A DNA stretch of 64,000 nucleotides from the NCBI GenBank assembly GCA_902793285.1, contig CADBCV010000004.1, positions 95,138-159,137 on the forward strand, read 5' to 3'. Both the position numbers and the translations under genes were made by a program. Positions 17,615 through 26,733 of this stretch are shown piece after piece. The notes below the pieces were generated by a model. It was given only the letters and a program-made list of their open reading frames with translations, ran no database searches and was not told the origin of the DNA. The DNA is from Oscillospiraceae bacterium (lineage in GTDB: Bacteria > Bacillota > Clostridia > Oscillospirales > Oscillospiraceae). Position 1 is the stretch's first letter; every line of letters starts with the position of its first letter.

Positions 17615-18523
17615 ATGCTTTACGATACAATCATCATCGGCGGGGGCGCCGCGGGCCTCACCGCCGCCACCTATCTGCGCCGCGCGGGGAAAAGCGCGCT
17701 CGTGATCGAGAAAAACGCCTTCGGGGGCCAGATCACCTGGAGCCCGCGGGTGGAAAACTTCCCGGGCTTTGTCTCCGTCTCCGGGACGGAGCTCGGCGAT
17801 AAGCTCCTGGAACAGGCCATGGAGCAGGGGGCCGAGGCGGAGCTGGACGAGGTCGTCTCTGTCCGGCTGGACGAGGGGGGCGTCAAAACCTGCGTGTGCG
17901 AATCGGGCGCCGAATTTCATGGCCGCAGCCTTATCATCGCCGTGGGCGCAAAGCCCCGGATGCTGGGCCTTGCGCGCGAGGAAGCGCTCGTGGGCAGCGG
18001 CGTCTGCTTCTGCGCCGTGTGCGACGGGGACTTCTACGCCGGGCAGGACGTGGCCGTCTGCGGCGGGGGCAATGCCGCCCTGCAGGACGCCCTGCTTCTG
18101 AGCGAGAAGTGCCGCAGGGTCACGCTCATCCACCGGCGCGCGGACTTCCGGGGCGAGCGGAAGCTGGTGGAGGCCCTCGAAGCGCGCAAGAATGTCGAAT
18201 TTCTGCTGGAAACCCGGGTCACGGAGCTTTTGGGCGACACGGAGCTCACGGGCATCGTCCTCTCCCAAAACGGGCAGCGGCGCGAGCTTCCGGTCACGGG
18301 CCTCTTTATCGCCGTCGGGCATGAGCCGGACAACGGGGCCTTCGCGTCCCTCATGGATCTTGACGCGGCGGGCTATGCCGATGCCGGGGAGGACTGCCTG
18401 ACCCGGAGCGCGGGCGTCTTCGTCGCGGGCGACTGCCGGAAAAAGTCCGTGCGCCAGCTCACCACCGCGGCGGCGGACGGGTCTGTCGCGGCTCTCGCTG
18501 CCTGCCGGTATCTCGACGCATGA
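17615..18523 (+). CDS. trxB: Thioredoxin reductase-like FAD/NAD(P)H oxidoreductase
   Basis: Flavoprotein that passes electrons from NADPH to thioredoxin or a similar partner. The 302-residue protein has the FAD motif IIGGGAAGLTAATYL, the redox pair CAVC (Cys133 and Cys136) followed by DGDFY, a second Rossmann motif CGGGNAALQDA, the NADPH-binding HRRADFRGE, and the FAD-binding GVFVAGDCR near the end. Length and order are those of low-molecular-weight TrxB. The ATG at 17615 follows AAAGGATCACCACC. Its stop overlaps the next start (ATGA), so yihY is coupled. Another partner than thioredoxin is possible. Confidence 0.92.
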   Translation: MLYDTIIIGGGAAGLTAATYLRRAGKSALVIEKNAFGGQITWSPRVENFPGFVSVSGTELGDKLLEQAMEQGAEAELDEVVSVRLDEGGVKTCVCESGAEFHGRSLIIAVGAKPRMLGLAREEALVGSGVCFCAVCDGDFYAGQDVAVCGGGNAALQDALLLSEKCRRVTLIHRRADFRGERKLVEALEARKNVEFLLETRVTELLGDTELTGIVLSQNGQRRELPVTGLFIAVGHEPDNGAFASLMDLDAAGYADAGEDCLTRSAGVFVAGDCRKKSVRQLTTAAADGSVAALAACRYLDA

Positions 18524-19410
18524 GCGGAGCGGGCCTTTCCAAGCGCGCACGGCGGGTCAAAAACGGTCTGCGCGCGCTTGCCGATGTGGTGAAAGAGACC
18601 GTCGCGGTCTATGCCGAACATGAGATGCCGGTCTACGCGGGCTACACCACGCTCTATATCCTCATGGCCATGGTGCCGCTTCTGACACTCGTGATCGGCC
18701 TTGTGAACATGCTGCCGGACGTGAGTCTCCAGCATGTGGAGACCGTTTTGCGCAAGGTCCTGCCGGACATCCCCCAGGTGCAGAGCATGACCCACACCGT
18801 CATCGCAAACGTCAACCGCCAGGCGGGCAGTCTCGCGGTGTCGGTGTCGGTGCTGGTGTCGCTGTGGTCTGCGTCAAACGGCGTCAACGCCATCCAGCTC
18901 GGCCTCTGCAAGATCAGCGGGACGGGCGGCTCCCAGTTCAGGCAGCGGGCGGCGGCGCTTCTTTACACGCTGCTGTTTGTGGCGCTGATCCCGGCGCTGC
19001 TCATCTTCCGCGTGCTGCGCGCCTCCATCGTGGATCTCATCGCCCTCGTCACGGGCTATCTCAAAATGCCGGACGTTGCGCATTTATTGATGGACTTCAT
19101 GGAATACAGCGGGCTTATCACCCTCGCCGCGATGGGGCTTGTGATCGTGCTGGCCTACACCTATCTCCAGGGAGAGCGGAAAAAGCTGCGCGATCAGATC
19201 CCGGGCACGGTGTTCGCGGCGGTGCTGTGGCTGCTGTTCTCGCGCCTGTTTGAAATCTTCATCTCCCGCTTCTGGCACGCCTCGTCTCTCTACGGGTCGC
19301 TTGCGTCCATCCTCCTCGCGGCCATGTGGCTCAAGAGCATCACGGCCATCCTCTTCTACGGTGCGGCCCTCAACGAGGTGCTCGGCCGCCGCAGAGCAGG
19401 GAGGGCGTAA
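18520..19410 (+). CDS. YihY/virulence factor BrkB family membrane protein
   Basis: Inner-membrane protein of 296 residues with about six helices, belonging to the family once misnamed RNase BN. Family features visible are the YAGYTTLYILMAMVPLLTL first helix, VSLWSASNGVNAIQLGL, the IPGTVFAAVLWLLFSRLFE segment and a final SLASILLAAMWLKSITAILF helix. Function is unknown (transport or lipid-related roles are proposed). It overlaps trxB by four bases. Confidence 0.88.
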   Translation: MSGAGLSKRARRVKNGLRALADVVKETVAVYAEHEMPVYAGYTTLYILMAMVPLLTLVIGLVNMLPDVSLQHVETVLRKVLPDIPQVQSMTHTVIANVNRQAGSLAVSVSVLVSLWSASNGVNAIQLGLCKISGTGGSQFRQRAAALLYTLLFVALIPALLIFRVLRASIVDLIALVTGYLKMPDVAHLLMDFMEYSGLITLAAMGLVIVLAYTYLQGERKKLRDQIPGTVFAAVLWLLFSRLFEIFISRFWHASSLYGSLASILLAAMWLKSITAILFYGAALNEVLGRRRAGRA

Positions 19411-19517
19411 TACTGCAGAATATGAGGGCTGTGAAAAAAGCCGATTCACGCCTTCTATACTGTAAGGGCGGCTATCAGCCGCCCGCGCAGGAAATAGCTT
19501 CGTTTATAGATGTATAT

Positions 19518-19549
19518 GGGCGAATTCGTAAAAAAATACGAATTCGCCC
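19518..19549. terminator. Hairpin after yihY
   Basis: GGGCGAATTCGTA, loop AAAAAA, TACGAATTCGCCC: a perfect 13-bp stem about 110 bp after the yihY stop. The T run after it is weak (CATTTAGTT), so termination is likely but not certain. Confidence 0.55.
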
Positions 19550-19554
19550 AACGT

Positions 19555-19748
19555 CATTTAGTTCGTGTCATTCTGAGGAGCATAGCGACGAAGAATCCCG
19601 TCCCGGCTGCAAACAACCACGGGATCCTTCGCTTGCGCGAAGCCATGACATTCTTTATCTTAATGACATTACGATTTCGCCGTACATTTCTTTTTAATTA
19701 TTATCTTGTGCTGCCGGGAGGGGCAAGCCCCTCCCCTACGGTGTTTAT
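19555..19748. repeat. Intergenic repeats between yihY and the thioesterase
   Basis: The 391-bp gap between the two genes has no coding signal. It holds a segment starting CATTCTGAGGAGCATAGCGA with internal inverted arms (GGGATCCTTCGC), a stretch ATTACGATTTCGCCGTACAT that recurs inverted at 30196-30239, and CTGCCGGGAGGGGCAAGCCC followed by CTCCCCTACGGTGTTT, which recurs inverted at 30133-30165. These look like family-wide dispersed repeats. Confidence 0.65.
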
Positions 19749-19801
19749 GGCTGGATTATGCAGAAAGTGAGTTTTGTAACGCACGCTTCTCCTTTTTCCC
19801 T

Positions 19802-20521
19802 TTATTCAACCCTCGCCAGCAGCACCGTCTCCCCGCCGCGGGCCATGCGGTAGTCCGTGCCGCCGTCGCGCGCGTTCCGGTAGAAGCGGAGCGTGTCCCC
19901 CTCAAAGCACGGGGCGCGGAAGATGAGATCCACGCTGCGGATTTTCTGCGCCCGGATCTCCCCGGAGGAGAGCGCCGAAAAGAGCGCCCGGGGATAGGCG
20001 GCGTTATTCATGTGCCCGCCGACGTCGATGTCCGTCGCGCGCACCCGGTACTCGCAGAAGGGCGCGATCTCCTCAAAACGCTCGGGTACTCTCGCGTACC
20101 CGGAATCGAGCGCGGAGCCGCGCACATATTCAAGGCCCTCCGGCAGCACGTCCGTACTGCGGGCGAGGGCGCCGGTCTCCGTGTTCAGCACGGCCCACTC
20201 GGTCCGCCCGGCGACGAGCAGGGCCCCGTCCCGCCGCATCTCATAGCTGCGGTTGAAGCGCAGGGGCCCCGGCTTTTCCGGCCAGGTCAGAAGCTGCACG
20301 GCCTCGCTGATGCTGGGGCGGTCATAATAGACGATGCGCGTCTTCACCGTGAGCCAGAAGCGGCTTTTTGCCCGCATCGCGGCAAGGCCCACGCCGAGAA
20401 GCTCCGCGTGCTCGGTGGCGAGATCCATGAACACGCTGAAGGCCCCTGGATAGCTGAGCCGCCCGTCAAAGTCGCAGGCGGACGGCGGAATGAGCAGATC
20501 GCGCGTATAAACTTGTTCCAT
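19802..20521 (-). CDS. Acyl-ACP thioesterase family protein
   Basis: Hotdog-fold protein of 239 residues, related to acyl-ACP thioesterases, which release fatty acids from acyl carrier protein. Two hotdog halves are visible: the first with SACDFDGRLSYPGAFSVFMD and FWLTVKTRIVYYDRP, the second with YRVRATDIDVGGHMNNAAYP, where Asp, Asn and His are the usual catalytic region. The ATG at 20521 starts MEQVYTRDLLIPP; longer readings extend into the divergent gene's promoter. The exact acyl specificity is unknown. Confidence 0.85.
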   Translation of the reverse strand: MEQVYTRDLLIPPSACDFDGRLSYPGAFSVFMDLATEHAELLGVGLAAMRAKSRFWLTVKTRIVYYDRPSISEAVQLLTWPEKPGPLRFNRSYEMRRDGALLVAGRTEWAVLNTETGALARSTDVLPEGLEYVRGSALDSGYARVPERFEEIAPFCEYRVRATDIDVGGHMNNAAYPRALFSALSSGEIRAQKIRSVDLIFRAPCFEGDTLRFYRNARDGGTDYRMARGGETVLLARVE

Positions 20522-20656
20522 CGGCTTCACCCTCTGTTCAAATTTCCCTCTTACCTTACCACCCGGGCCGCAAATTTGCAAGCGCGTTGGGTCTGGCTTT
20601 TTCACCCCGCCTGTGGTATGCTGGGAAAAAATCGGCGCTCAGAGGGGGACAAAACC

Positions 20657-22375
20657 ATGACGATCCTGCGCTTTCTGGCCTTCGCGCTTTCAAGTCTCGG
20701 CTGGTGGACGGCGCTTCAAAGGCGGACGGGGGCGGCGTGTGCCTTCCTGCCGAGTCTCACCGTCGCCCTGCAGGGGATCTTCCTGTTCTTCTGCGGGCTA
20801 TTGAACCTCCTGCCCGAGGGGGTGTGGGGCCTGCTTCTCGGCGGGCTCGACGCGCTCGCGCTCACGCTCCGGCGGGAAAAGGGCGCCGCGGCCCTGAAGC
20901 CCTTCTGCGATACGGCGTTTCTTTTCTTCGCCGCGGCCCTCGCCCTCATGGGCTTTTCGCTGCGGGGCAGGATCTTCACGCACTATGATAACTTCACCCA
21001 CTGGGCCCTTGTCGTGCGGAACATGCTTGAGACGGACCGCTTTCCCAATTTCCGGGACAGCCTCCTCATTTTCCAGGCATACCCTCTCGGAAGCGCAGCC
21101 TTTGTCTACTTCTTTTCCAAAATCGTCGGCCCGGGGGAGGGGGTGCAGATGCTTGCCCAGTGCTATATGAACCTCGCCTGCATCCTGCCGCTTTTTTCGC
21201 TGGGGAAGAAAAACAGCCTCCCGGCGCTCCTTCTGACCGCCACGGCGGCAAACTTCTTTTTGACCTATAACATCGCGCCGAACGACCTGCTGGTGGACAC
21301 GCTCCTGCCGCTCCTGGGGATGTGCGGCGCACTCTTCGCCGTGCAAAACTGCAAAAGGGGCTGCAAAGGGCGGGAGCTGTTCTTTGCCGCCTGCTATGCC
21401 GTCTTCGTCACGCAGATCAAAAATTCCGGCGTCTTCTTTGCCGGGCTCATCGGCCTTGCCCTTTTGAAAAACGCAGGCCGGGAGAGCATCGGCCCCCGCG
21501 CGGCGGCGGCCCTGTCCCCGGCCCTGCCGATGCTTCTGTGGAACCGGCACTGCGCCTATGTGTTCCCCGCGGCGGCGGAGACCCGGCACGCCCTCACGCT
21601 CACAAACTTCCGGGCCACGCTCGGGGAAAAAACCGGCGCCGAAATGCTCGCCGTGGCAAAGGCCATGGCGAAGTTCAGCCTTACCTGGCGGGATGTGTGG
21701 CTCACGGCGCTGCTGTTCGCCCTTCTCGGCGCACTCGTGTTCCTATTCGTGAAGGGAGAGCGCAGGACCTGGGGAAAGGCCCTGCTTCTCGCGGCGCTTC
21801 TCTATGCGGCGTATCAGATCGGAATGCTCGGCATGTATCTCTTCTCCATGCCGGAGGCTGAGGCAAGGACGCTTGCGGGCGCTGACCGCTATACGCGCAG
21901 CATCCTCATCGCCGCGGTGTATCTCTTCACGGCCGCCGCGCTCAAAACGCTCGCAAGGCTCCCCAAAGGGCGGGCGCTTCTGCCGTCGGCGCTCTTGTCC
22001 CTCGCGCTCTGCGGCGTTCTGTTTCTCACAACGGGGCAGCTCCGCCTTGCCCCGCTGGACGGGCATGACTTTGACCCGGCCACGCGCCGCTGGATCGAGG
22101 AGACGGCGCAGACCTATGCCATCCCGGAGGGGAGCTCCGCCTGCGTCCTCATCCCGGAGCCGGACGCGGGCTACGCAAACTTCGTCACGCGCTATGTCCT
22201 CCGCTCGGGCGACGTGCTGAGCTTTGTGGCGGATGAGGAAGGAAAGCTCGACGGCGTAAAGAACGACTACATCCTCCTCTATGACGACATTCACCCCGCC
22301 ATCCCCGCCTGGGTCGCGGCGCACTACCCCGACCAGCTCGGCGAGCGGGTCATCGTGCAGCGCGATCTCCCGTGA
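20657..22375 (+). CDS. Multi-pass membrane protein resembling GT-C glycosyltransferases
   Basis: Protein of 572 residues with about eleven hydrophobic helices and a soluble C-terminal domain of ~110 residues. An early external loop has GRIFTHYDNFTHWALVVRNM followed by a Phe/Pro-rich segment, resembling the acidic first loop of lipid-linked-sugar (GT-C) transferases; no family could be assigned with confidence. The function is therefore inferred only. The ATG at 20657 follows AGAGGGGGACAAAACC, and a TGGCTT/TATGCT promoter-like pair precedes it. Confidence 0.7.
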   Translation: MTILRFLAFALSSLGWWTALQRRTGAACAFLPSLTVALQGIFLFFCGLLNLLPEGVWGLLLGGLDALALTLRREKGAAALKPFCDTAFLFFAAALALMGFSLRGRIFTHYDNFTHWALVVRNMLETDRFPNFRDSLLIFQAYPLGSAAFVYFFSKIVGPGEGVQMLAQCYMNLACILPLFSLGKKNSLPALLLTATAANFFLTYNIAPNDLLVDTLLPLLGMCGALFAVQNCKRGCKGRELFFAACYAVFVTQIKNSGVFFAGLIGLALLKNAGRESIGPRAAAALSPALPMLLWNRHCAYVFPAAAETRHALTLTNFRATLGEKTGAEMLAVAKAMAKFSLTWRDVWLTALLFALLGALVFLFVKGERRTWGKALLLAALLYAAYQIGMLGMYLFSMPEAEARTLAGADRYTRSILIAAVYLFTAAALKTLARLPKGRALLPSALLSLALCGVLFLTTGQLRLAPLDGHDFDPATRRWIEETAQTYAIPEGSSACVLIPEPDAGYANFVTRYVLRSGDVLSFVADEEGKLDGVKNDYILLYDDIHPAIPAWVAAHYPDQLGERVIVQRDLP

Positions 22376-22420
22376 GACTGCAGCCGGGGGATACGTTCGA
22401 TATAACAAAAAAAGATGCAA

Positions 22421-22466
22421 AAATCCAAGGCGATCACGTATCATGGTGCGGATTCGCCTTGGATTT
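22421..22466 (+). terminator. Terminator after the membrane protein
   Basis: AAATCCAAGGCGA pairs with TCGCCTTGGATTT (13 bp, 20-base loop), about 45 bases after the stop and followed by TGTTATAG. Confidence 0.6.
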
Positions 22467-22489
22467 GTTATAGAAAGAGCAGCTCGCCG

Positions 22490-22990
22490 GAACAGTTTGC
22501 TCTATAGGTTTTGTTTCAAGCGCTCAGAGGCGTTAGGCTGCTCAGGTCAAGACCCATTTCTTTCCCGTTGGGGAAAGAAACGGTTCTTGGATTCCAAAGA
22601 AAGGCAACCAGAGGAAGTGTCCTCTGGACTCCACGCAGAGGCGGGGAGTCTAAGGCGTGCCTTGGGTGCGCCGCGATCCGCTGTCGCTGCGCCGTACTTC
22701 TGACGAAAGCTGTACCACGCACGGAGCCGCGGCTCGCCGGTTTTAACCCGGGCAGCGGCGCGAGCGTAAGCGAAGCCTTCCGCGGAAACAGTGCGGAAAT
22801 GTATCGTTTCTGCGACTGGAGAGCAGACAGGTCAAATATCCGCGGGAGAAATATTCAGACCACAGAAACAGTACCCGCGTCTCAGCGCCCTTTTCTTTCT
22901 TACACCGGGCGCGGCATCTTTCTTTTCGGGCAAGACCGAAAAGAAAGATAGGGGGGCGCATCCCCTGACCTCGTATATCTTGGATCAAAA
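22490..22990. other. Gene-free structured region
   Basis: About 500 bp with no supported gene. It contains two strong hairpins: TTTCTTTCCC, loop GTTG, GGGAAAGAAA at 22557-22580, and a 13-bp stem TCTTTCTTTTCGG / CCGAAAAGAAAGA at 22917-22948. Codon patterns are absent in all frames. It resembles a dispersed non-coding element or a structured RNA; I recognise no named family. Confidence 0.5.
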
Positions 22991-22991
22991 C

Positions 22992-23645
22992 CTATGCTTT
23001 GCCGTGCAATTCCCGGCCTACCTCAAACACGTCGCGGTGGCGGATGTCGCGGGGCTCAAAGCCCAGGAGATTGTAAATGACCTGCATCACCGCGCCCGCG
23101 CCGAAGGTGCCGATCAGCGTCCCGATCCCGACCGGGCCGCCGAGGAGCCAGCCCGCGAGCAGCACCGCCGCCCAGAGCCCGATCTCCACAAAGCCGATGG
23201 GAATTTTCGGCAGGCGTTTTCCCAGCGCGATGAGCAGGGAATCCCGCGGCCCGCAGCCCTGCCCCGCGCGCATGTAGAGATACATGCCGAGGGCGCTGAA
23301 GGCATAGCCCGCGAGCATCAGCAGAATGCCGAGCCAGACGTTTTCGTTCGGCGGCAGGGGGGTTAAGTCGTTGAACATCTGCACGAAGTTTCCGGTGAGC
23401 AGGGCGTCAATGACCGTGCCGAAGCCCACGCGCTCCCGCAGCAGGAGGTCGATGCCGAGCACCGTCACGGCGACAAGCGTCATGGACAGGCCGTAATTGA
23501 GCGGGCTGTGCCGGGCGATGCCCATGCCGAGACAGTCCCAGGGCGCAAGGCCGATATTGGCAAAGATGGTGAGGTGCACCCCGAAGGCAAAGACCAGAAG
23601 CCCCCACACGATCCGCAGCCACTCCCCAAAGATCCGGCGCCTCAT
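22992..23645 (-). CDS. YczE/YitT-like membrane protein
   Basis: Five- to six-helix membrane protein of 217 residues, similar to the YczE/YyaS family: GVHLTIFANIGLAPWDCLGM in the first part, then LLRERVGFGTVIDALLTGNF and GCGPRDSLLIALGK. Function is unknown. It overlaps the preceding capD-type gene by four bases and is probably co-transcribed. Confidence 0.8.
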   Translation of the reverse strand: MRRRIFGEWLRIVWGLLVFAFGVHLTIFANIGLAPWDCLGMGIARHSPLNYGLSMTLVAVTVLGIDLLLRERVGFGTVIDALLTGNFVQMFNDLTPLPPNENVWLGILLMLAGYAFSALGMYLYMRAGQGCGPRDSLLIALGKRLPKIPIGFVEIGLWAAVLLAGWLLGGPVGIGTLIGTFGAGAVMQVIYNLLGFEPRDIRHRDVFEVGRELHGKA

Positions 23646-25654
23646 ACGGTCACGGCCTCCCGGGTCTCGACTTCCGCCCTCGCGGGCGGGGCGTCCGTGC
23701 GGTAGGTCGGCACCGCGCGCATCACGATGGCGCGGATGTCCGGATCGCCATTGCAGGCCGCGCGGGTGAGCGCCTGCATGTTCTGTAAAAACTCGTCCGT
23801 ATCAAAGGGGATGGGGCAGCCGATGTGGATGAGCTTGTTGTCCGTCTGGCGCAGCCCCTCCTCCGCCATGAGCTTTTCCTCGTAGAGCTTCTCCCCCGGC
23901 CTCAGACCAGAGTAGACGATCTTGATGTCCACATCGGGCTTAAAACCGGAGAGCTTGATGAGGTTGCGGGCCAGGGTGTCGATCTTCACGGGCTTGCCCA
24001 TGTCGAGGACGAAAATTTCGCCCCCTCTCGCGTAGGTGCCGGCCAGCATCACAAGGCTCACCGCCTCGGACACGGTCATGAAATAGCGGATGATGTCCGG
24101 GTGCGTCACCGTGACGGGGCCGCCCTCCTCGATCTGGCGCTTGAAGATCGGGATGACCGAGCCGTTGGAGCCCAGCACGTTCCCGAAGCGCACGGCCACA
24201 AACTCCGTGCGGACATTGCGGAACACTTCGCCGCTGCCGTCGGGGTCGACGGGCTCGTCGGCAAGGTGGGTGAAAAGCTGCGGGATATCAAAGGCGCGGC
24301 CCGCCTTGATCTTCGCGTCAAAGCTCTGGATGATCATTTCGCAAAGGCGCTTGGAGGCGCCCATGACGTTCGTGGGGTTCACGGCCTTGTCCGTGGAGAT
24401 GAGCACAAAGCGCTCGCAGCCGTTGAGCATGGCGGCGTAGGCGGTCTTGTATGTACCGACGGCGTTATTCTTGATGGCCTCGCAGGGGCTGTCCTCCATG
24501 AGGGGGACGTGCTTGTGCGCCGCCGCGTGGTAGACGATCTGGGGGCGGTAGCGGGAGAAGACCTCCGTGAGCCTGCGGCTGTCGCGCACGGAGCCGATGA
24601 GCACCTCGAGCTTGAGATCCGGGAACTTGCGCCGGAGCTCGAGCTGGATGGCGTAGGCGTTATTCTCGTAGATGTCGAAGATGATGAGACGCTCGGGCCC
24701 GTGGGCTGCGATCTGCCGGCAGAGCTCGGAGCCGATGCTCCCGCCGCCCCCCGTGACGAGGACGGACTTGCCGTTTATAAACTCAAATACCTCGTGCAGA
24801 TCCGCCTTGATCGGCTCGCGCCCCAGGAGGTCTTCGATCGCCACATCCTTCATGGCGCTCACCGTGACCTGGCCGGTGACGAGCTGGTACATGCTGGGCA
24901 GGGTCTTGAGCTCGCACCCGGCCTCGTTGCAGATGCCGAGAATCTCCTTCTTGTCGTCCGCCGTGGCGCTCGTGATGGCGTAGTAGATCTTGCTGACATT
25001 GTATTTTTTGACGCTTGCCAGAATATCCTCGCGCCCGCCCGCAATGGGGACATTTTCAATGTAGCGGTTCCACTTGTTGGAGTTGTCGTCGATGATGCAG
25101 ACGACCTTCTCGTGCAGGTCGGGATTCGTGCTGATGTCGCGCAGGAGCATCTGCCCGGCCTGGCCCGCGCCGATGATCATGACGCGGCTGGTATTCTCGG
25201 CGTTTTTAAACGCGGCGACTTTGTAAAATAGCAGCAGCCTGTAGGCAAAGCGCGGCAGCAGCAGAAACACAAACTGGGCCCCCGCGCCCCAGACATAGTA
25301 GGACAGGGGAAAGCGCGTGAAAATCACGGAGATGAGGACGCTGTGCAGAAGCGACGCCGTGACCGAGCCGCAGAAGGTGCGCACAAGCTCGCTGTAGCTT
25401 GCGTAGCGCCACATGCCCCGGTACATGCGAAAGGCCCAGAAGATGCCCAGCGCGACAAGGGCGTAGGGCGGCGTGAAGAGGGCCGTGGAGATGCGCAGCA
25501 CCTGGGGGATGTGGGAATAGACGCAGTCATAGCGCAGCCAGAGCGCGAGGAAGTAGGCCAGATGGATGGAGATGAAGTCGCAGATCATGAGGCAGATGGC
25601 CATGACCTTCCAATGCGCGAGCAGGTGTTTACTTGTCGTGTCTCTGTTGTCCAT
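23642..25654 (-). CDS. CapD-type membrane nucleotide-sugar dehydratase/epimerase
   Basis: Polysaccharide-biosynthesis protein of the FlaA1/WbpM/PglF group, expected to convert UDP-GlcNAc to a 4-keto-6-deoxy sugar for capsule or glycan synthesis. The 670-residue protein has four N-terminal helices (to about 140), a CoA-binding-like Rossmann domain (MIIGAGQAGQMLLRDI), then the short-chain dehydrogenase domain with VLVTGGGGSIGSELCRQI. The catalytic region is NPTNVMGASKRLCEM, where Met replaces the Tyr of ordinary epimerases, as in other dehydratases of this group. It lies downstream of mnmA by 62 bp. Confidence 0.92.
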   Translation of the reverse strand: MDNRDTTSKHLLAHWKVMAICLMICDFISIHLAYFLALWLRYDCVYSHIPQVLRISTALFTPPYALVALGIFWAFRMYRGMWRYASYSELVRTFCGSVTASLLHSVLISVIFTRFPLSYYVWGAGAQFVFLLLPRFAYRLLLFYKVAAFKNAENTSRVMIIGAGQAGQMLLRDISTNPDLHEKVVCIIDDNSNKWNRYIENVPIAGGREDILASVKKYNVSKIYYAITSATADDKKEILGICNEAGCELKTLPSMYQLVTGQVTVSAMKDVAIEDLLGREPIKADLHEVFEFINGKSVLVTGGGGSIGSELCRQIAAHGPERLIIFDIYENNAYAIQLELRRKFPDLKLEVLIGSVRDSRRLTEVFSRYRPQIVYHAAAHKHVPLMEDSPCEAIKNNAVGTYKTAYAAMLNGCERFVLISTDKAVNPTNVMGASKRLCEMIIQSFDAKIKAGRAFDIPQLFTHLADEPVDPDGSGEVFRNVRTEFVAVRFGNVLGSNGSVIPIFKRQIEEGGPVTVTHPDIIRYFMTVSEAVSLVMLAGTYARGGEIFVLDMGKPVKIDTLARNLIKLSGFKPDVDIKIVYSGLRPGEKLYEEKLMAEEGLRQTDNKLIHIGCPIPFDTDEFLQNMQALTRAACNGDPDIRAIVMRAVPTYRTDAPPARAEVETREAVTV

Positions 25655-25716
25655 AGAATCCCATCCGGAAATGTAGTTTCAAAATCAATTCAGTCTACCA
25701 TAGCAAAAGGGAACAA

Positions 25717-26733
25717 TCAATAGGCGATTTGCGGCAGGATGAAGCCGCCGCCGATGAGCCGCTCGCCCCGGTAGAGCACCGCGCTTTGCCCCGGGGCCGG
25801 GGCGCGGACGGGGCTGCCGCAGATGATCCAGGCTGCGTGCTCTCCCTCGGCCGTGACTGTGCAGCGCGGCTCCTCCCATTTGGTGTGGCGCACGCGCACG
25901 CTCGCCTCGAGAAACGTGCCCGCCGGCGGGTCGATGAGCCAGTTGAAGTCCCCCGCGATGAGCTCCGTTTTGAAAAGCTCCTCCCAGAGGGCGAGCTCGA
26001 TCGCATTCTTTTTGGCGTCGATGCGCGAGACATAGAGCTTGCGCCCCTCATGGAGGCCGGGGATGCGCTGGCCCACCGTCCAGTGGACGATGCCCTCGTG
26101 CTGTCCGATCACCGTGCCGTGGAAGACAAAGTCCCCCGGCCCGGGAAGGGCGGCGCGCCGTTCGATCCAGCCCACATAGTCCTTGTCGGGGATGAAGCAG
26201 ATCTCCATGCTGTCCTTTTTATGGGCGGCGGGCAGGCCAAGCTCCTCCGCAAGCGCGCGCACCTGCGTCTTCTCATAGCCGCCGAGCGGGAGCGTCATGC
26301 GGGAGACCTGGGCCTTTGTAAGCCGGCAGAGCATGTAGCTCTGGTCGTTGGACGGCCTGCCCTTATAGAGCGCGCCGTTTTCGGCTCTGGCATAGTGGCC
26401 GGTGGCGACAAGCTCCGCGCCGATGCGGTCGGCCTCTTGAATCAGCATGGGAAATTTCATGGCAGGGTTACAGAGGATGCAGGGATTCGGGGTCTCCCCC
26501 CGGAGATAGCAGTCCGTAAACGGACGGCAGACCCTCTCCTCCAGCGCGTCGTGCACGTCCAGGACCGTCAGCTCCACGCCCATGCGCTCAGCGGAGACGA
26601 TGGCTTCCCATTTTGCCTGCTCCGACGTATTGTCGAGATATACCCCGTGCACCTCAAAGCCCTGCTTTTTCAGCAGCACGGCGGACACGGCGGAGTCCAC
26701 CCCGCCGGAAAAACCCAGTACGACCTTGCTCAT
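25717..26733 (-). CDS. mnmA: tRNA-specific 2-thiouridylase MnmA
   Basis: Adds the s2 group to U34 of tRNA(Lys), tRNA(Glu) and tRNA(Gln). The 338-residue protein has the PP-loop SGGVDS at residues 9-14, the nucleophile Cys88 in NPCILCNP, and the sulfur-accepting Cys179 in SMEICFI. Tyr and Gln of the GHYAR and [10 protein letters not shown] segments are present. It is shorter than the usual ~360 but complete. It overlaps mnmG by four bases, so two enzymes acting on the same wobble uridine are coupled. Confidence 0.95.
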   Translation of the reverse strand: MSKVVLGFSGGVDSAVSAVLLKKQGFEVHGVYLDNTSEQAKWEAIVSAERMGVELTVLDVHDALEERVCRPFTDCYLRGETPNPCILCNPAMKFPMLIQEADRIGAELVATGHYARAENGALYKGRPSNDQSYMLCRLTKAQVSRMTLPLGGYEKTQVRALAEELGLPAAHKKDSMEICFIPDKDYVGWIERRAALPGPGDFVFHGTVIGQHEGIVHWTVGQRIPGLHEGRKLYVSRIDAKKNAIELALWEELFKTELIAGDFNWLIDPPAGTFLEASVRVRHTKWEEPRCTVTAEGEHAAWIICGSPVRAPAPGQSAVLYRGERLIGGGFILPQIAY

